A stretch of DNA of 64,000 nucleotides from Streptomyces composti (GCF_012034205.1 NZ_JAATEM010000036.1:1-64000), one strand, 5' to 3'. Shown: positions 42,064-51,422, counted from the stretch's first letter. Translations and numbers: made by a program. The notes: generated by a model from the sequence alone, not told the origin.

Positions 42064-42681
42064 GTGACGAATCTGATGCCCTCCGCCGCCGGCGAGCCCT
42101 CCATCGGTGGTGGCCTCGGCGACCAGGTCTACAGCCGGCTGCTCAACGAGCGGATCATCTTCCTCGGCCAGCCGGTCGACGACGACATTGCGAACAGGAT
42201 CACCGCACAGCTGCTGCTCCTTGCCGCCGACCCCGACAAGGACATCTACCTCTACATCAACAGCCCCGGCGGCTCCATCACGGCCGGTATGGCGATCTAC
42301 GACACCATGCAGTACATCAAGAACGACGTGGTGACGATCGCCATGGGCCTGGCCGCCTCCATGGGCCAGTTCCTGCTGAGCGCCGGCACCCCCGGCAAGC
42401 GGTTCGCACTGCCGAACGCCGAGATCCTGATCCACCAGCCCTCCGCCGGCCTGGCCGGCTCGGCCTCGGACATCAAGATCCACGCCGAGCGGCTGCTGCA
42501 CACCAAGAAGCGCATGGCCGAGCTCACGGCCCAGCACACCGGTCAGACGGTGGAGCAGATCATCCGTGACTCCGACCGTGACCGCTGGTTCGACGCCTTC
42601 GAGGCCAAGGAGTACGGCCTCATCGACGACGTGATCGCCACGGCCGCCGGCATGCCGGGCGGCGGCGGCACCGGGGCCTGA
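42064..42681 (+). CDS. clpP1: ATP-dependent Clp protease proteolytic subunit 1
   Basis: A 205-residue serine protease subunit of the ClpP tetradecamer. The catalytic Ser is in GLAASMGQFLLSAGTPGKRF and the His in EILIHQPSAGLAG; DIYLYINSPGGSITAGMAIY is the oxyanion/handle region. The GTG at 42064 reading MTNLMPSAAGEPSIGGGLG matches the known Streptomyces ClpP1 start and has AGGTGG upstream. It is co-transcribed with clpP2, 52 nt away. ClpP1P2 with ClpX degrades regulators that control differentiation. It is probably induced by ClgR through the upstream box. Confidence 0.96.
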   Translation: MTNLMPSAAGEPSIGGGLGDQVYSRLLNERIIFLGQPVDDDIANRITAQLLLLAADPDKDIYLYINSPGGSITAGMAIYDTMQYIKNDVVTIAMGLAASMGQFLLSAGTPGKRFALPNAEILIHQPSAGLAGSASDIKIHAERLLHTKKRMAELTAQHTGQTVEQIIRDSDRDRWFDAFEAKEYGLIDDVIATAAGMPGGGGTGA

Positions 42682-42733
42682 CCGCCCCATCAGCTCCGCT
42701 CGCCGACCGCCTCAGCCTTTACCAGGAGACACC

Positions 42734-43441
42734 GTGAACGACTTCCCCGGCCGCGGCCTGTACGACCGCATGGACGCCGTGCAGGACATGCGCGCATCCC
42801 AGTCCCGGTACACCGGCCCGATGGCCGAGTCCCGTTACGTCATCCCCCGCTTCGTCGAGCGCACCTCCCAGGGCATCCGCGAGTACGACCCGTACGCGAA
42901 GCTCTTCGAGGAGCGCGTGATCTTCCTCGGCGTCCAGATCGACGACGCCTCCGCCAACGACGTCATGGCGCAGCTGCTGTGCCTGGAGTCGATGGACCCC
43001 GACCGTGACATCTCGGTCTACATCAACAGCCCCGGTGGCTCCTTCACCGCGCTGACGGCGATCTACGACACCATGCAGTACGTCAAGCCGGACATCCAGA
43101 CGGTCTGCATGGGCCAGGCCGCCTCGGCCGCCGCCGTGCTGCTGGCCGCCGGCACGCCCGGCAAGCGCATGGCCCTGCCCAACGCCCGCGTGCTGATCCA
43201 CCAGCCGTACAGCGAGACCGGCCGCGGCCAGGTGTCCGACCTGGAGATCGCCGCCAACGAGATCCTGCGGATGCGCTCGCAGCTGGAGGAGATGCTGGCC
43301 AAGCACTCCACCCAGCCGGTGGAGAAGATCCGTGAGGACATCGAGCGCGACAAGATCCTCACGGCCGAGGACGCGCTGCAGTACGGGCTGATCGACCAGA
43401 TCATCACCACCCGCAAGATGGACAACGCCAGCCTGCGCTGA
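42734..43441 (+). CDS. clpP2: ATP-dependent Clp protease proteolytic subunit 2
   Basis: A 235-residue second ClpP subunit with a longer N-terminal extension (MNDFPGRGLYDRMDAVQD). The catalytic Ser is in MGQAASAAAVLLAAGTPGKR and the His in RVLIHQPYSETGRG. The handle helix region EEMLAKHSTQPVEKIREDIE is intact. It is paired with clpP1 upstream, and the mixed ClpP1P2 ring is typical of actinobacteria. GTG 42734 follows AGGAG (42723). It is followed by a 180-nt gap holding a dyad and the clpX ribosome-binding site. Confidence 0.96.
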   Translation: MNDFPGRGLYDRMDAVQDMRASQSRYTGPMAESRYVIPRFVERTSQGIREYDPYAKLFEERVIFLGVQIDDASANDVMAQLLCLESMDPDRDISVYINSPGGSFTALTAIYDTMQYVKPDIQTVCMGQAASAAAVLLAAGTPGKRMALPNARVLIHQPYSETGRGQVSDLEIAANEILRMRSQLEEMLAKHSTQPVEKIREDIERDKILTAEDALQYGLIDQIITTRKMDNASLR

Positions 43442-43467
43442 CGCACGAGGCTGAGACGTCTGCCGCC

Positions 43468-43515
43468 CCTTGGCACGGTTTGGCCCGGTTCACGTCAAAG
43501 CGAACCGCGCCAAGG
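43468..43515. promoter_or_regulatory. imperfect dyad in clpP2-clpX gap
   Basis: CCTTGGC (43468-43474) and GCCAAGG (43509-43515) frame CGGTT...GAACCG inner pairs. It could be a weak terminator or a regulator site for clpX. No assignment is possible from sequence alone. Confidence 0.3.
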
Positions 43516-43621
43516 GGGGCCCGAACGGGGGGCCCGGCAAGGTACCGTCGGACATAAGGCAGCACCAGGAGCCGCTGGACGGTGACGTCCAGGCGTCTCC
43601 CAGGCGAAGGGGAAGCACACC

Positions 43622-44908
43622 GTGGCACGCATCGGTGACGGCGGCGATCTGCTCAAGTGCTCGTTCTGCGGCAAGAGCCAGAAGCAGGTCAAGAAGCTCA
43701 TCGCAGGGCCCGGTGTGTACATCTGCGACGAGTGCATCGATCTCTGCAACGAGATCATCGAGGAGGAGCTCGCCGAGACCAGCGAGGTGCGCTGGGAGGA
43801 GCTTCCCAAGCCCCGTGAGATCTACGAGTTCCTCGAGGGCTATGTGGTCGGCCAGGAGGCGGCGAAGAAGGCCCTCTCCGTCGCGGTGTACAACCACTAC
43901 AAGCGGGTCCAGGCCGGCGAGAACGGCGGGGCGAACGGCCGCGACGACGGCATCGAGCTCGCCAAGTCCAACATTCTGCTGCTCGGCCCCACCGGCTCCG
44001 GCAAGACCCTGCTCGCCCAGACGCTCGCCCGCATGCTGAACGTCCCGTTCGCCATCGCCGACGCGACGGCGCTCACCGAGGCGGGCTATGTCGGCGAGGA
44101 CGTCGAGAACATCCTGCTCAAGCTGATCCAGGCGGCCGACTACGACGTCAAGAAGGCCGAGACCGGGATCATCTACATCGACGAGATCGACAAGGTGGCC
44201 CGCAAGAGCGAGAACCCGTCGATCACCCGCGACGTCTCCGGCGAGGGCGTCCAGCAGGCGCTGCTGAAGATCCTGGAGGGCACCACCGCCTCGGTCCCGC
44301 CGCAGGGCGGCCGCAAGCACCCGCACCAGGAGTTCATCCAGATCGACACGACGAACGTGCTGTTCATCGTGGGCGGTGCCTTCGCGGGGCTGGAGAAGAT
44401 CATCGAGGGCCGGGCGGGCGCCAAGGGCATCGGCTTCGGCGCCGACATCCGCTCCAAGCGGGAGCTGGAGAAGAAGGACCAGTTCGAGGACGTCATGCCG
44501 GAGGACCTGGTCAAGTTCGGCATGATCCCCGAGTTCATCGGCCGCCTGCCGGTCATCACCTCGGTCCACAACCTGGACCGCGAGGCCCTGCTCAAGATCC
44601 TGGTCGAGCCGCGCAACGCGCTGGTCAAGCAGTACCAGCGCCTCTTCGAACTCGACGGCGTGGAGCTGGACTTCGAACGCGAGGCGCTCGAGGCCATCGC
44701 CGACCAGGCCATCCTCCGCCAGACCGGCGCCCGCGGCCTGCGCGCCATCATGGAGGAGGTCCTCCAGGGCGTGATGTACGAGGTCCCGTCCCGCAAGGAC
44801 GTCGCCCGCGTCGTCATCACCGCCGACGTCGTCCTCTCCAACGTCAACCCCACCCTCATCCCCCGCGACGCCCGCGGCCGCGGCCCGGGCGAACAGAAGA
44901 CGGCGTAG
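43622..44908 (+). CDS. clpX: ATP-dependent Clp protease ATP-binding subunit ClpX
   Basis: A 428-residue AAA+ unfoldase that feeds substrates to ClpP1P2. The N-terminal zinc-binding domain has CSFC and CDEC (LKCSFCGKSQKQVKK, ICDECIDLCNEII). Walker A is LLLGPTGSGKTLLAQTLARM and Walker B is GIIYIDEIDKVARKS. The ClpP-docking IGF motif occurs in AKGIGFGADIRSK. Sensor-2/arginine signatures (TGARGLRAIMEEVLQG) are present. GTG 43622 follows AGGCGAAGGGG. It is terminated by a perfect 14-bp hairpin with T-rich tail. Confidence 0.97.
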   Translation: MARIGDGGDLLKCSFCGKSQKQVKKLIAGPGVYICDECIDLCNEIIEEELAETSEVRWEELPKPREIYEFLEGYVVGQEAAKKALSVAVYNHYKRVQAGENGGANGRDDGIELAKSNILLLGPTGSGKTLLAQTLARMLNVPFAIADATALTEAGYVGEDVENILLKLIQAADYDVKKAETGIIYIDEIDKVARKSENPSITRDVSGEGVQQALLKILEGTTASVPPQGGRKHPHQEFIQIDTTNVLFIVGGAFAGLEKIIEGRAGAKGIGFGADIRSKRELEKKDQFEDVMPEDLVKFGMIPEFIGRLPVITSVHNLDREALLKILVEPRNALVKQYQRLFELDGVELDFEREALEAIADQAILRQTGARGLRAIMEEVLQGVMYEVPSRKDVARVVITADVVLSNVNPTLIPRDARGRGPGEQKTA

Positions 44909-44930
44909 CCCGCCCTCACCAACGCAACAG

Positions 44931-44964
44931 GGGGCGCCCGGTGGCGGAGACCACCGGGCGCCCC
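44931..44964 (+). terminator. clpX terminator
   Basis: GGGGCGCCCGGTGG (44931-44944), loop CGGAGA, CCACCGGGCGCCCC (44951-44964), followed by TTCTTC. It is an intrinsic terminator. Confidence 0.8.
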
Positions 44965-45059
44965 TTCTTCGTGCCTCGTGGGCTTCTTCGCGGACCCGAA
45001 CACGACGGAGGCGGCCCGGTGTTGCACCCGGCCGCCTCCAACTGCCCCGCGTGGGCGCG

Positions 45060-45992
45060 TCAGGCCTTGACGCGGACCTCCTTGCGGAGCTTGGTCGTGA
45101 TGTCGGCCGCGACGTCCTTGCTGACGTCCTTGGTGGCGTCACCCGGGGACACCAGCACGATGGTGCTGTAGTCGGCCCAGGCGCAGAACCAGTCGGTCTT
45201 CTCCTTCTGGGTCGCCAGGTCCTTGCCCTTGGCGGCCTGGCACTTCATCGCCGCGCCGTCGAGCTCGACGTCCTCCGGGTCACCCACCAGTTCGGCCTTG
45301 TTGGCGTTGCCCTTGTCCTTCTCCGCCGACTTCTTGAAGTTGGCGAAGAAGTTGTCCAGGGCCTTCTCCGGGTCCTCGATCTCGCCGTAGGCACCGGCGA
45401 ACGTGATGCCCTTGGCCGTTGCCGTCTCGGCCGGGTCGGGCTGGGTCGACGGATCACTGGGGTCAAAACCGCTCAGGTCGGCCGTCGAGTAGAGGCCGAA
45501 CACCGTCTTGCCGTTCTTGACGCCGCTCTTCTCCAGCTCCTTGGCCGAGTCGTCGCCGCCGGGCTGCCCGTCCTTCGAGACACGCTTGTACTCGGTGAGA
45601 ACCGTGTCCGGCGTCACGATCTTGTGCGGGCCGTCGTCCTCCAGGCCCGCCGCTCCGCCGGTGCCGCCGAGCACGAAGTACGCGCCCACGCCGATAGCCG
45701 CTACGACCGCCACCGCGCCGATGATGATGCCCGCCTTCTTGCCGCCGCCTCCGCTCGGGGCAGGGGGCTGGCCGTAAGGGGCCTGGCCGTAGGGCGGCTG
45801 CTGCGGCGGGACACCGGGCTGGCCCGGCTGCTGGGGGTAGCCGTAACCCGGCTGTCCCGGCGGCGGGGCCTGCTGGGGGTAGCCGTAGCCGGGCTGCGGA
45901 GCCTGCGGCTGCTGGCCGTAAGGACCCGGCTGGCCGTACGGTCCGGGCTGCTGGGGCTGCCCGCCGTACGGGCCCGGCTGGTTGTAGCTCAT
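45060..45992 (-). CDS. membrane-anchored protein with QPGPYGQ-rich cytoplasmic tail
   Basis: A 310-residue protein. Residues 1-80 are Gln/Pro/Gly/Tyr repeats (MSYNQPGPYGGQPQQPGPYG and similar), probably disordered and cytoplasmic. One membrane helix at about 86-108 (KAGIIIGAVAVVAAIGVGAY) is followed by an extracytoplasmic domain of about 200 residues. That domain has two cysteines likely to form a disulfide (AMKCQAAKG and WFCAWADYS). Such proteins are frequent in Streptomyces and their function is unknown. It is convergent with clpX and divergent from valS. Confidence 0.78.
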   Translation of the reverse strand: MSYNQPGPYGGQPQQPGPYGQPGPYGQQPQAPQPGYGYPQQAPPPGQPGYGYPQQPGQPGVPPQQPPYGQAPYGQPPAPSGGGGKKAGIIIGAVAVVAAIGVGAYFVLGGTGGAAGLEDDGPHKIVTPDTVLTEYKRVSKDGQPGGDDSAKELEKSGVKNGKTVFGLYSTADLSGFDPSDPSTQPDPAETATAKGITFAGAYGEIEDPEKALDNFFANFKKSAEKDKGNANKAELVGDPEDVELDGAAMKCQAAKGKDLATQKEKTDWFCAWADYSTIVLVSPGDATKDVSKDVAADITTKLRKEVRVKA

Positions 45993-46084
45993 TCCTGGGT
46001 TCCCCTCCAGATGCTTATGTGTCCCTCACATCCTGTCGTAGAGGCGATGTGTTCAGGCCAGCGGGTACCGCACCGTTACAAAGG

Positions 46085-46130
46085 AAACGCGTTTCGGGAC
46101 TGGGCCGTGACACCCGTAAACTCATGCCCG
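46085..46130 (+). promoter_or_regulatory. valS promoter with GAAACGCGTTTC palindrome
   Basis: GAAACGCGTTTC is a perfect 12-bp palindrome at about 46084-46095. TAAACT at 46117-46122 is a good -10 hexamer 7 nt before GTG 46130, pointing to a leaderless valS mRNA. No T-box leader was recognised. Confidence 0.5.
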
Positions 46131-48754
46131 TGACCGAGAACACTCAGCAGCCACAGACAGCGCCCACCACCGAACTGCCGACCCAGTACGCGCCGGCCGA
46201 CGTAGAGGGGCCCCTGTACGAGCGCTGGGTAGAACGCGGTTACTTCGAGGCCGACGAGCACAGCGACAAGCCGCCGTACACCATCGTCATCCCGCCGCCT
46301 AACGTCACCGGCAGCCTGCACCTGGGCCACGCCTTCGAGCACACCCTCATCGACGCCCTGACCCGCCGCAAGCGCATGCAGGGCTACGAGACGCTGTGGC
46401 AGCCCGGCATGGACCACGCCGGCATCGCCACCCAGAACGTCGTCGAGCGGGAGCTCGCCAAGGAGGGCCTGTCCCGGCACGACCTCGGCCGTGAGGCCTT
46501 CGTCGAGCGGGTCTGGCGGTGGAAGGCCGAGTCCGGCGGCCAGATCTCCGGCCAGATGCGCCGCCTCGGCGACGGCGTCGCCTGGTCCCGTGAGCGCTTC
46601 ACCATGGACGAGGGCCTGTCCAAGGCCGTCCAGACCATCTTCAAGCGGCTCTACGACGACGGGCTGATCTACCGCGCCGAGCGCATCATCAACTGGTGCC
46701 CGCGCTGCCTGACCGCGATCTCCGACATCGAGGTCGAGTACCAGGACGACGACGGCGAGCTCGTCTCCATCCGCTACGGCGACGGCGACGACTCCATCGT
46801 CGTGGCCACCACCCGCGCCGAGACGATGCTGGGCGACACCGCCGTCGCCGTCCACCCCGAGGACGACCGCTACCGGCACCTGGTCGGCCGGGAGATCGAG
46901 CTGCCGCTCACCGGCCGCCGCATCCCCGTCGTCGCCGACGACCACGTCGACCCGCAGTTCGGCACGGGCGCCGTCAAGGTCACCCCGGCCCACGACCCGA
47001 ACGACTTCGAGATCGGCCAGCGGCACGGCCTGCCCGCCATCGCCGTGATGGACGAGCACGCCGTCATCACCGCGCACGGCCCCTTCCAGGGCCTGGACCG
47101 CCTCGAGGCCCGTTCCGCCATCGTCGCCGCGCTGCGCGCCGAGGGCCGGATCGTCGCTGAGAAGCGCCCCTACGTCCACTCCGTCGGCCACTGCTCGCGC
47201 TGCAAGACCACCATCGAGCCGCGCCTGTCCATGCAGTGGTGGGTCAAGGTCGGCCCGCTCGCCAAGGCCGCCGGTGACGCGGTCCGCGACGGCCGGGTCA
47301 AGATCCATCCGCAGGAGATGGAGAAGCGCTACTTCGACTGGGTCGACAACCTGCACGACTGGTGCATCTCGCGGCAGTTGTGGTGGGGCCACCGCATCCC
47401 GGTCTGGTACGGCCCGGACGGCGAGGTCGTCTGCGTCGGCCCCGACGAGGAGCCGCCCAGCGGCGAGGGCTGGCACCAGGAGACCGACGTCCTGGACACC
47501 TGGTTCTCCTCCGGCCTGTGGCCCTTCTCCACCCTGGGCTGGCCCGAGGAGACCGACTCGCTCAAGAAGTTCTATCCGAACTCCGTCCTGGTCACCGGCT
47601 ACGACATCCTCTTCTTCTGGGTCGCCCGGATGATGATGTTCGGCCTGTACGCGATGGACGGCACCCCGCCGTTCCACACCATCGCCCTGCACGGCATGGT
47701 CCGGGACCAGTTCGGCAAGAAGATGTCGAAGTCCTTCGGCAACGCGGTCAACCCGCTGGACTGGATGGACCGGTACGGCTCCGACGCCCTCCGCTTCACC
47801 CTGGCCCGCGGCGCCAACCCCGGTGTCGACGTCCCGATCGGCGAGGACTGGGTCCAGGGCTCGCGCAACTTCGCGAACAAGATCTGGAACGCGACCCGCT
47901 TCGCGCTGATGAACGGCGCGACCGTGGAGGGCCCGCTGCCGGACCCGTCGAAGATGTCGCCGACCGACCGCTGGATCCTCTCCCGGCTGAACTCCGTCGT
48001 CGCCGAGGTCGACGCGTACTACGACGACTTCCAGTTCGCCAAGCTGTCGGACGCGCTGTTCCACTTCGCCTGGGACGAGGTCTTCGACTGGTACGTCGAG
48101 CTGTCCAAGACGACGTTCCAGGCGGGCGGCGAGCCGGCCGAGGTCAGCAAGCGCGTCCTGGGCGAGGTCCTGGACGTCATGCTCCGGCTGCTCCACCCGC
48201 TCGTCCCGTTCGTCACCGAGGCGCTGTGGACCGCTCTCACCGGCGGCGAGTCCGTCGTCATCGCCGACTGGCCGAAGGACAGCGGCTTCCGTGACCCGGA
48301 GGCCGAGCGGGAGATCGCCACGCTCCAGTCGGTGTTCACCGAGGTCCGCCGCTTCCGCGCCGACCAGGGCCTCCAGCCCGGCCAGCGGGTCCCGGCCCGC
48401 CTGTCCCTGGACGGCTCGCCGCTGGCCCGGCACGAGGCGGCCATCCGCCAGCTGCTGCGCCTGCAGCCGGAGGGTGACTCCTTCACGCCGACGGCGACGC
48501 TCCCGGTCGAGGGCGTCGAGGTCGCACTGGACCTCTCCGGTGTGATCGACGTCGCCGCCGAGCGCAAGCGCCTCGCCAAGGACCTGGCCGCCGCCGAGAA
48601 GGAGAAGGCCCAGGCCACGGCCAAGCTCGGCAATGAGGCCTTCCTGTCCAAGGCCCCGGAGCACGTGGTCGAGAAGATCCGCACCCGCCTGGCCAAGGCG
48701 GAGGAGGACATCACCCGCATCCTGTCCCAGCTGGAACGCCTCCCGCGGGCGTAG
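46130..48754 (+). CDS. valS: valine-tRNA ligase
   Basis: An 874-residue class I aminoacyl-tRNA synthetase charging tRNA-Val. It has the HIGH motif in PPPNVTGSLHLGHAFEHTL and the KMSKS motif in DQFGKKMSKSFGNAV. The editing (CP1) domain has TTRAETMLGDTAVAVHPED. A C-terminal coiled-coil tRNA arm (ERKRLAKDLAAAEKEKAQAT) is present. GTG 46130 (MTENTQQ) is preferred because a -10 TAAACT sits 7 nt before it and I recall the same start and length in S. coelicolor ValS; ATG 46124 is an in-frame alternative. It is followed by a hairpin and folC. Confidence 0.96.
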   Translation: MTENTQQPQTAPTTELPTQYAPADVEGPLYERWVERGYFEADEHSDKPPYTIVIPPPNVTGSLHLGHAFEHTLIDALTRRKRMQGYETLWQPGMDHAGIATQNVVERELAKEGLSRHDLGREAFVERVWRWKAESGGQISGQMRRLGDGVAWSRERFTMDEGLSKAVQTIFKRLYDDGLIYRAERIINWCPRCLTAISDIEVEYQDDDGELVSIRYGDGDDSIVVATTRAETMLGDTAVAVHPEDDRYRHLVGREIELPLTGRRIPVVADDHVDPQFGTGAVKVTPAHDPNDFEIGQRHGLPAIAVMDEHAVITAHGPFQGLDRLEARSAIVAALRAEGRIVAEKRPYVHSVGHCSRCKTTIEPRLSMQWWVKVGPLAKAAGDAVRDGRVKIHPQEMEKRYFDWVDNLHDWCISRQLWWGHRIPVWYGPDGEVVCVGPDEEPPSGEGWHQETDVLDTWFSSGLWPFSTLGWPEETDSLKKFYPNSVLVTGYDILFFWVARMMMFGLYAMDGTPPFHTIALHGMVRDQFGKKMSKSFGNAVNPLDWMDRYGSDALRFTLARGANPGVDVPIGEDWVQGSRNFANKIWNATRFALMNGATVEGPLPDPSKMSPTDRWILSRLNSVVAEVDAYYDDFQFAKLSDALFHFAWDEVFDWYVELSKTTFQAGGEPAEVSKRVLGEVLDVMLRLLHPLVPFVTEALWTALTGGESVVIADWPKDSGFRDPEAEREIATLQSVFTEVRRFRADQGLQPGQRVPARLSLDGSPLARHEAAIRQLLRLQPEGDSFTPTATLPVEGVEVALDLSGVIDVAAERKRLAKDLAAAEKEKAQATAKLGNEAFLSKAPEHVVEKIRTRLAKAEEDITRILSQLERLPRA

Positions 48755-48773
48755 CCACCCACGCGGGCAGAGT

Positions 48774-48809
48774 CCAGGGCCCCGGCGCCGCACCGGCACC
48801 GGGCCCTGG
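48774..48809 (+). terminator. valS terminator
   Basis: CCAGGGCCC pairs with GGGCCCTGG around an internal CCGGC/GCACC region (48774-48809). It is a GC-rich stem between valS and folC. Confidence 0.5.
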
Positions 48810-48863
48810 CACGCCTGGTGAGGGGGACCGGGGCCGTGCAGCCCCGCACGTAGACTGGGGTCC

Positions 48864-50348
48864 GTGAGTGACAGCGACCCCTTTGAAGAGATCGTCGCGG
48901 CGGAGACCGACCGCGACCCCGATCTCGCCGTCATCGAGGCCGGCAGCCGCACCCTGCGCACCCAGAGCGGCCCGCCTCGGGCGGACATCCCCGCGCGCCC
49001 GGAGGACCCCGAGGTCGACAAGGCCCTGCGCGAGGTCGAGGGGGAGCTGGCCACCCGCTGGGGCGAGACCAAGCTCGAGCCCTCGGTCAGCCGCATCACG
49101 GCCCTGATGGACGTGCTGGGCGAGCCGCAGCGCTCGTACCCCTCCGTCCACATCACCGGCACCAACGGCAAGACCTCCACCGCCCGCATGATCGAGGCCC
49201 TGCTCGGCGCCTTCGAGCTGCGCACCGGCCGGTACACCTCACCGCATGTGCAGTCGGTCACCGAGCGCATCAGCCTGGACGGCGCGCCGATCTCCGCCGA
49301 GCGGTTCATCGAGACGTACCGGGACATCCAGCCGTACGTCGAGATGGTCGACTCCCAGCAGGAGTACCGGCTGTCGTTCTTCGAGGTGCTGACCGGCATG
49401 GCGTACGCGGCCTTCGCGGACGCGCCGGTCGACGTCGCGGTCGTCGAGGTCGGCATGGGCGGCAGCTGGGACGCCACGAACGTGATCGACGGGGACGTCG
49501 CCGTCGTCATGCCGATCGAGCTCGACCACACCGACCGGCTCGGCACCACGCCTGCCGAGATCGCCACGGAGAAGGCCGGCGTCATCAAGCAGGGCGCGAC
49601 CGTGATCATGGCCCAGCAGCCGGTGGAGGCGGCCCAGGTGCTGCTGAAGAAGGCCGTCGAGGTGGACGCGACCGTGGCCCGCGAGGGCCTGGAGTTCGGC
49701 GTCGTCTCCCGTCAGGTCGCCGTCGGCGGCCAGCTGCTCACCCTGCGCGGCCTGGGCGGCGAGTACCCCGAGGTGTTCCTGCCGCTGCACGGCGCCCACC
49801 AGGCGCACAACGCGGCCGTGGCGCTCGCCGCCGTGGAGGCCTTCTTCGGCGTCGGCGCGCAGCGCGCCGAACCGCTCGACCTCGACACCGTGCGCAACGC
49901 CTTCGCCGCCGTCGCCTCGCCGGGCCGGCTGGAGGTCGTACGGCGCTCGCCCACCGTCGTCCTGGACGCCGCCCACAACCCGGCGGGCGCGCGGGCGGCC
50001 GCCGAGGCGCTGGGGGAGGCCTTCCAGTTCAGCCGGCTCATCGGCGTGGTCGGCGCGAGCGGCGACAAGAACGTCCGGGGCCTGCTCGAGGCCTTCGAGC
50101 CGGTCTTCGCGGAGATCGTCGTCACCCAGAACTCCAGCCACCGCGCGATGGACGCCGACGAACTGGCGGGCATCGCGGTCGAGGTGTTCGGGGAGGAGCG
50201 CGTGCAGGTCGAGCCCCGGCTGCCGGACGCGCTGGACGCGGCGGTCACGCTGGCCGAGGAGGAGGGCGAGTTCGCCGGCGGCGGGGTGCTGGTCACCGGC
50301 TCGGTCATCACGGTCGGCGAGGCCAGGCTGCTCCTGGGGAGGGGCTGA
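48864..50348 (+). CDS. folC: folylpolyglutamate synthase / dihydrofolate synthase
   Basis: A 494-residue Mur-ligase-like enzyme that adds glutamate to dihydropteroate and folates. The P-loop is in VHITGTNGKTSTARMIEALL. The omega loop region SPHVQSVTERISLDG and the ligase signature ELDHTDRLGTTPAEIATEKA are present, as is LDAAHNPAGARAAAEAL. The N-terminal 50 residues are an acidic extension. GTG 48864 lies 7 nt after TAGACT (48851-48856) without a Shine-Dalgarno, so the mRNA is probably leaderless. It is followed 6 nt later by a DUF4233 gene. Confidence 0.94.
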   Translation: MSDSDPFEEIVAAETDRDPDLAVIEAGSRTLRTQSGPPRADIPARPEDPEVDKALREVEGELATRWGETKLEPSVSRITALMDVLGEPQRSYPSVHITGTNGKTSTARMIEALLGAFELRTGRYTSPHVQSVTERISLDGAPISAERFIETYRDIQPYVEMVDSQQEYRLSFFEVLTGMAYAAFADAPVDVAVVEVGMGGSWDATNVIDGDVAVVMPIELDHTDRLGTTPAEIATEKAGVIKQGATVIMAQQPVEAAQVLLKKAVEVDATVAREGLEFGVVSRQVAVGGQLLTLRGLGGEYPEVFLPLHGAHQAHNAAVALAAVEAFFGVGAQRAEPLDLDTVRNAFAAVASPGRLEVVRRSPTVVLDAAHNPAGARAAAEALGEAFQFSRLIGVVGASGDKNVRGLLEAFEPVFAEIVVTQNSSHRAMDADELAGIAVEVFGEERVQVEPRLPDALDAAVTLAEEEGEFAGGGVLVTGSVITVGEARLLLGRG

Positions 50349-50354
50349 CCCACG

Positions 50355-50705
50355 ATGCGTACGCTCTGTTCGTCCACGCTGATCGGCGAGTTCTTCGTGA
50401 TCGGATTCGCCGGGCTGGTCGCGATGAAGGACCCGGACCTCGCCACCGGCACGGTGTGGACCGTGTGCGGTATCGCGATGTTCCTGTCCGTGGCGCTGTG
50501 CGGCATGGTCACCCGGCCCGGCGGGGTGGCGCTCGGCTGGGCGCTGCAGATCGCCCTGATCGCCTCCGGCTTCTTCGTCCCCTTCATGTACTTCATGGGC
50601 GTGCTGTTCGCCGCCCTGTGGTGGGCCTCGGTGCATTTCGGTCGAAAGGTGGACGAAGCCAAGGCCCGCTTCGCGGCGGAGGCCGAGCAGGCTGACGCTG
50701 CGTGA
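50355..50705 (+). CDS. DUF4233 membrane protein
   Basis: A 116-residue protein with four hydrophobic helices (LIGEFFVIGFAGLVAMKD, GTVWTVCGIAMFLSVALCGM, GVALGWALQIALIASGFFVP, FMYFMGVLFAALWWASVHFG) and a short polar tail. It belongs to the DUF4233 family normally found between folC and ndk in actinobacteria. Function is unknown. It starts 6 nt after the folC stop, so it is likely in the same transcript. Confidence 0.88.
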   Translation: MRTLCSSTLIGEFFVIGFAGLVAMKDPDLATGTVWTVCGIAMFLSVALCGMVTRPGGVALGWALQIALIASGFFVPFMYFMGVLFAALWWASVHFGRKVDEAKARFAAEAEQADAA

Positions 50706-50772
50706 CGCCCGCGAGGATCCGCCCGGTAATCTCATCGAACCGCACACATTGCTGCATATAAGGAGCTCAGCC

Positions 50773-51186
50773 GTGACCCAGCGCACCCTCGTCCTCCTCA
50801 AGCCCGACGCTGTCCGTCGCGGCCTGACCGGCGAGATCATCAGCCGTATCGAGCGCAAGGCCGGCTGGCAGATCACCGCGCTGGAGCTGCGCACCCTGGA
50901 CCAGGACACGCTGGAGCAGCACTACGGCGAGCACAAGGGCAAGCCCTTCTACGAGCCGCTGGTGGAGTTCATGTCCTCCGGCCCGGTCGTGGCCATGATC
51001 GTCGAGGGTGAGCGGGTCATCGAGGGCATGCGGCAGCTGGCCGGCCCGACCGACCCGATCGCCGCCGCGCCCGGTTCCATCCGCGGCGACTACGGCGTCA
51101 TCGTCCGCGAGAACCTGATCCACGCCTCCGACTCCGAGGAGTCCGCCGAGCGCGAGGTGAAGATCTTCTTCCCGGGTCGCGCGTAA
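50773..51186 (+). CDS. ndk: nucleoside diphosphate kinase
   Basis: A 137-residue enzyme transferring phosphate from ATP to nucleoside diphosphates through a phospho-histidine. Family features: TLVLLKPDAVRRGLTGEIIS at the N-terminus, AAAPGSIRGDYGVIVRENLI, and the active-site His in NLIHASDSEESAEREV. The GTG at 50773 has a strong AAGGAG 8 nt upstream. The frame upstream of it is open but not coding-like. It is the third gene of the folC-DUF4233-ndk unit and is followed by strong palindromes. Confidence 0.95.
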   Translation: MTQRTLVLLKPDAVRRGLTGEIISRIERKAGWQITALELRTLDQDTLEQHYGEHKGKPFYEPLVEFMSSGPVVAMIVEGERVIEGMRQLAGPTDPIAAAPGSIRGDYGVIVRENLIHASDSEESAEREVKIFFPGRA

Positions 51187-51309
51187 GGACGGACGCCCCG
51201 TGAGGACGGATGCCCCGTGCGGACGGACGGGCGGCCTCCGTGTGCGGGGACGATCACGGTCCGCGCACCAGCGTGCCTGCGGTCCGCCCGCCGGGGGGCC
51301 CGGCCGGCG

Positions 51310-51339
51310 GCCCGGGGGTCCCGGCCGGGACCCCCGGGC
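51310..51339. terminator. 30-bp perfect palindrome downstream of ndk
   Basis: GCCCGGGGGTCCCGG directly followed by its reverse complement with no spacer. It lies about 120 nt past ndk. It is probably a terminator cruciform or stem, or a binding site. Confidence 0.5.
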
Positions 51340-51422
51340 GGGATGCTGTGCGAGGTGTCCGGCGGGCGCTGCATAACGATCTCGTCGCGGGCCCGTGAGG
51401 TCCGTTCCCGCACGTCTCGGAG

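Noticed and set aside
46019..46130. T-box or riboswitch leader before valS
   Set aside because: No T-box core sequence or long leader; the -10 lies 7 nt before the start codon.
46076..49609. 1177-codon minus-strand frame opposite valS and folC
   Set aside because: The aminoacyl-tRNA synthetase and ligase motifs are on the plus strand; this is a shadow.
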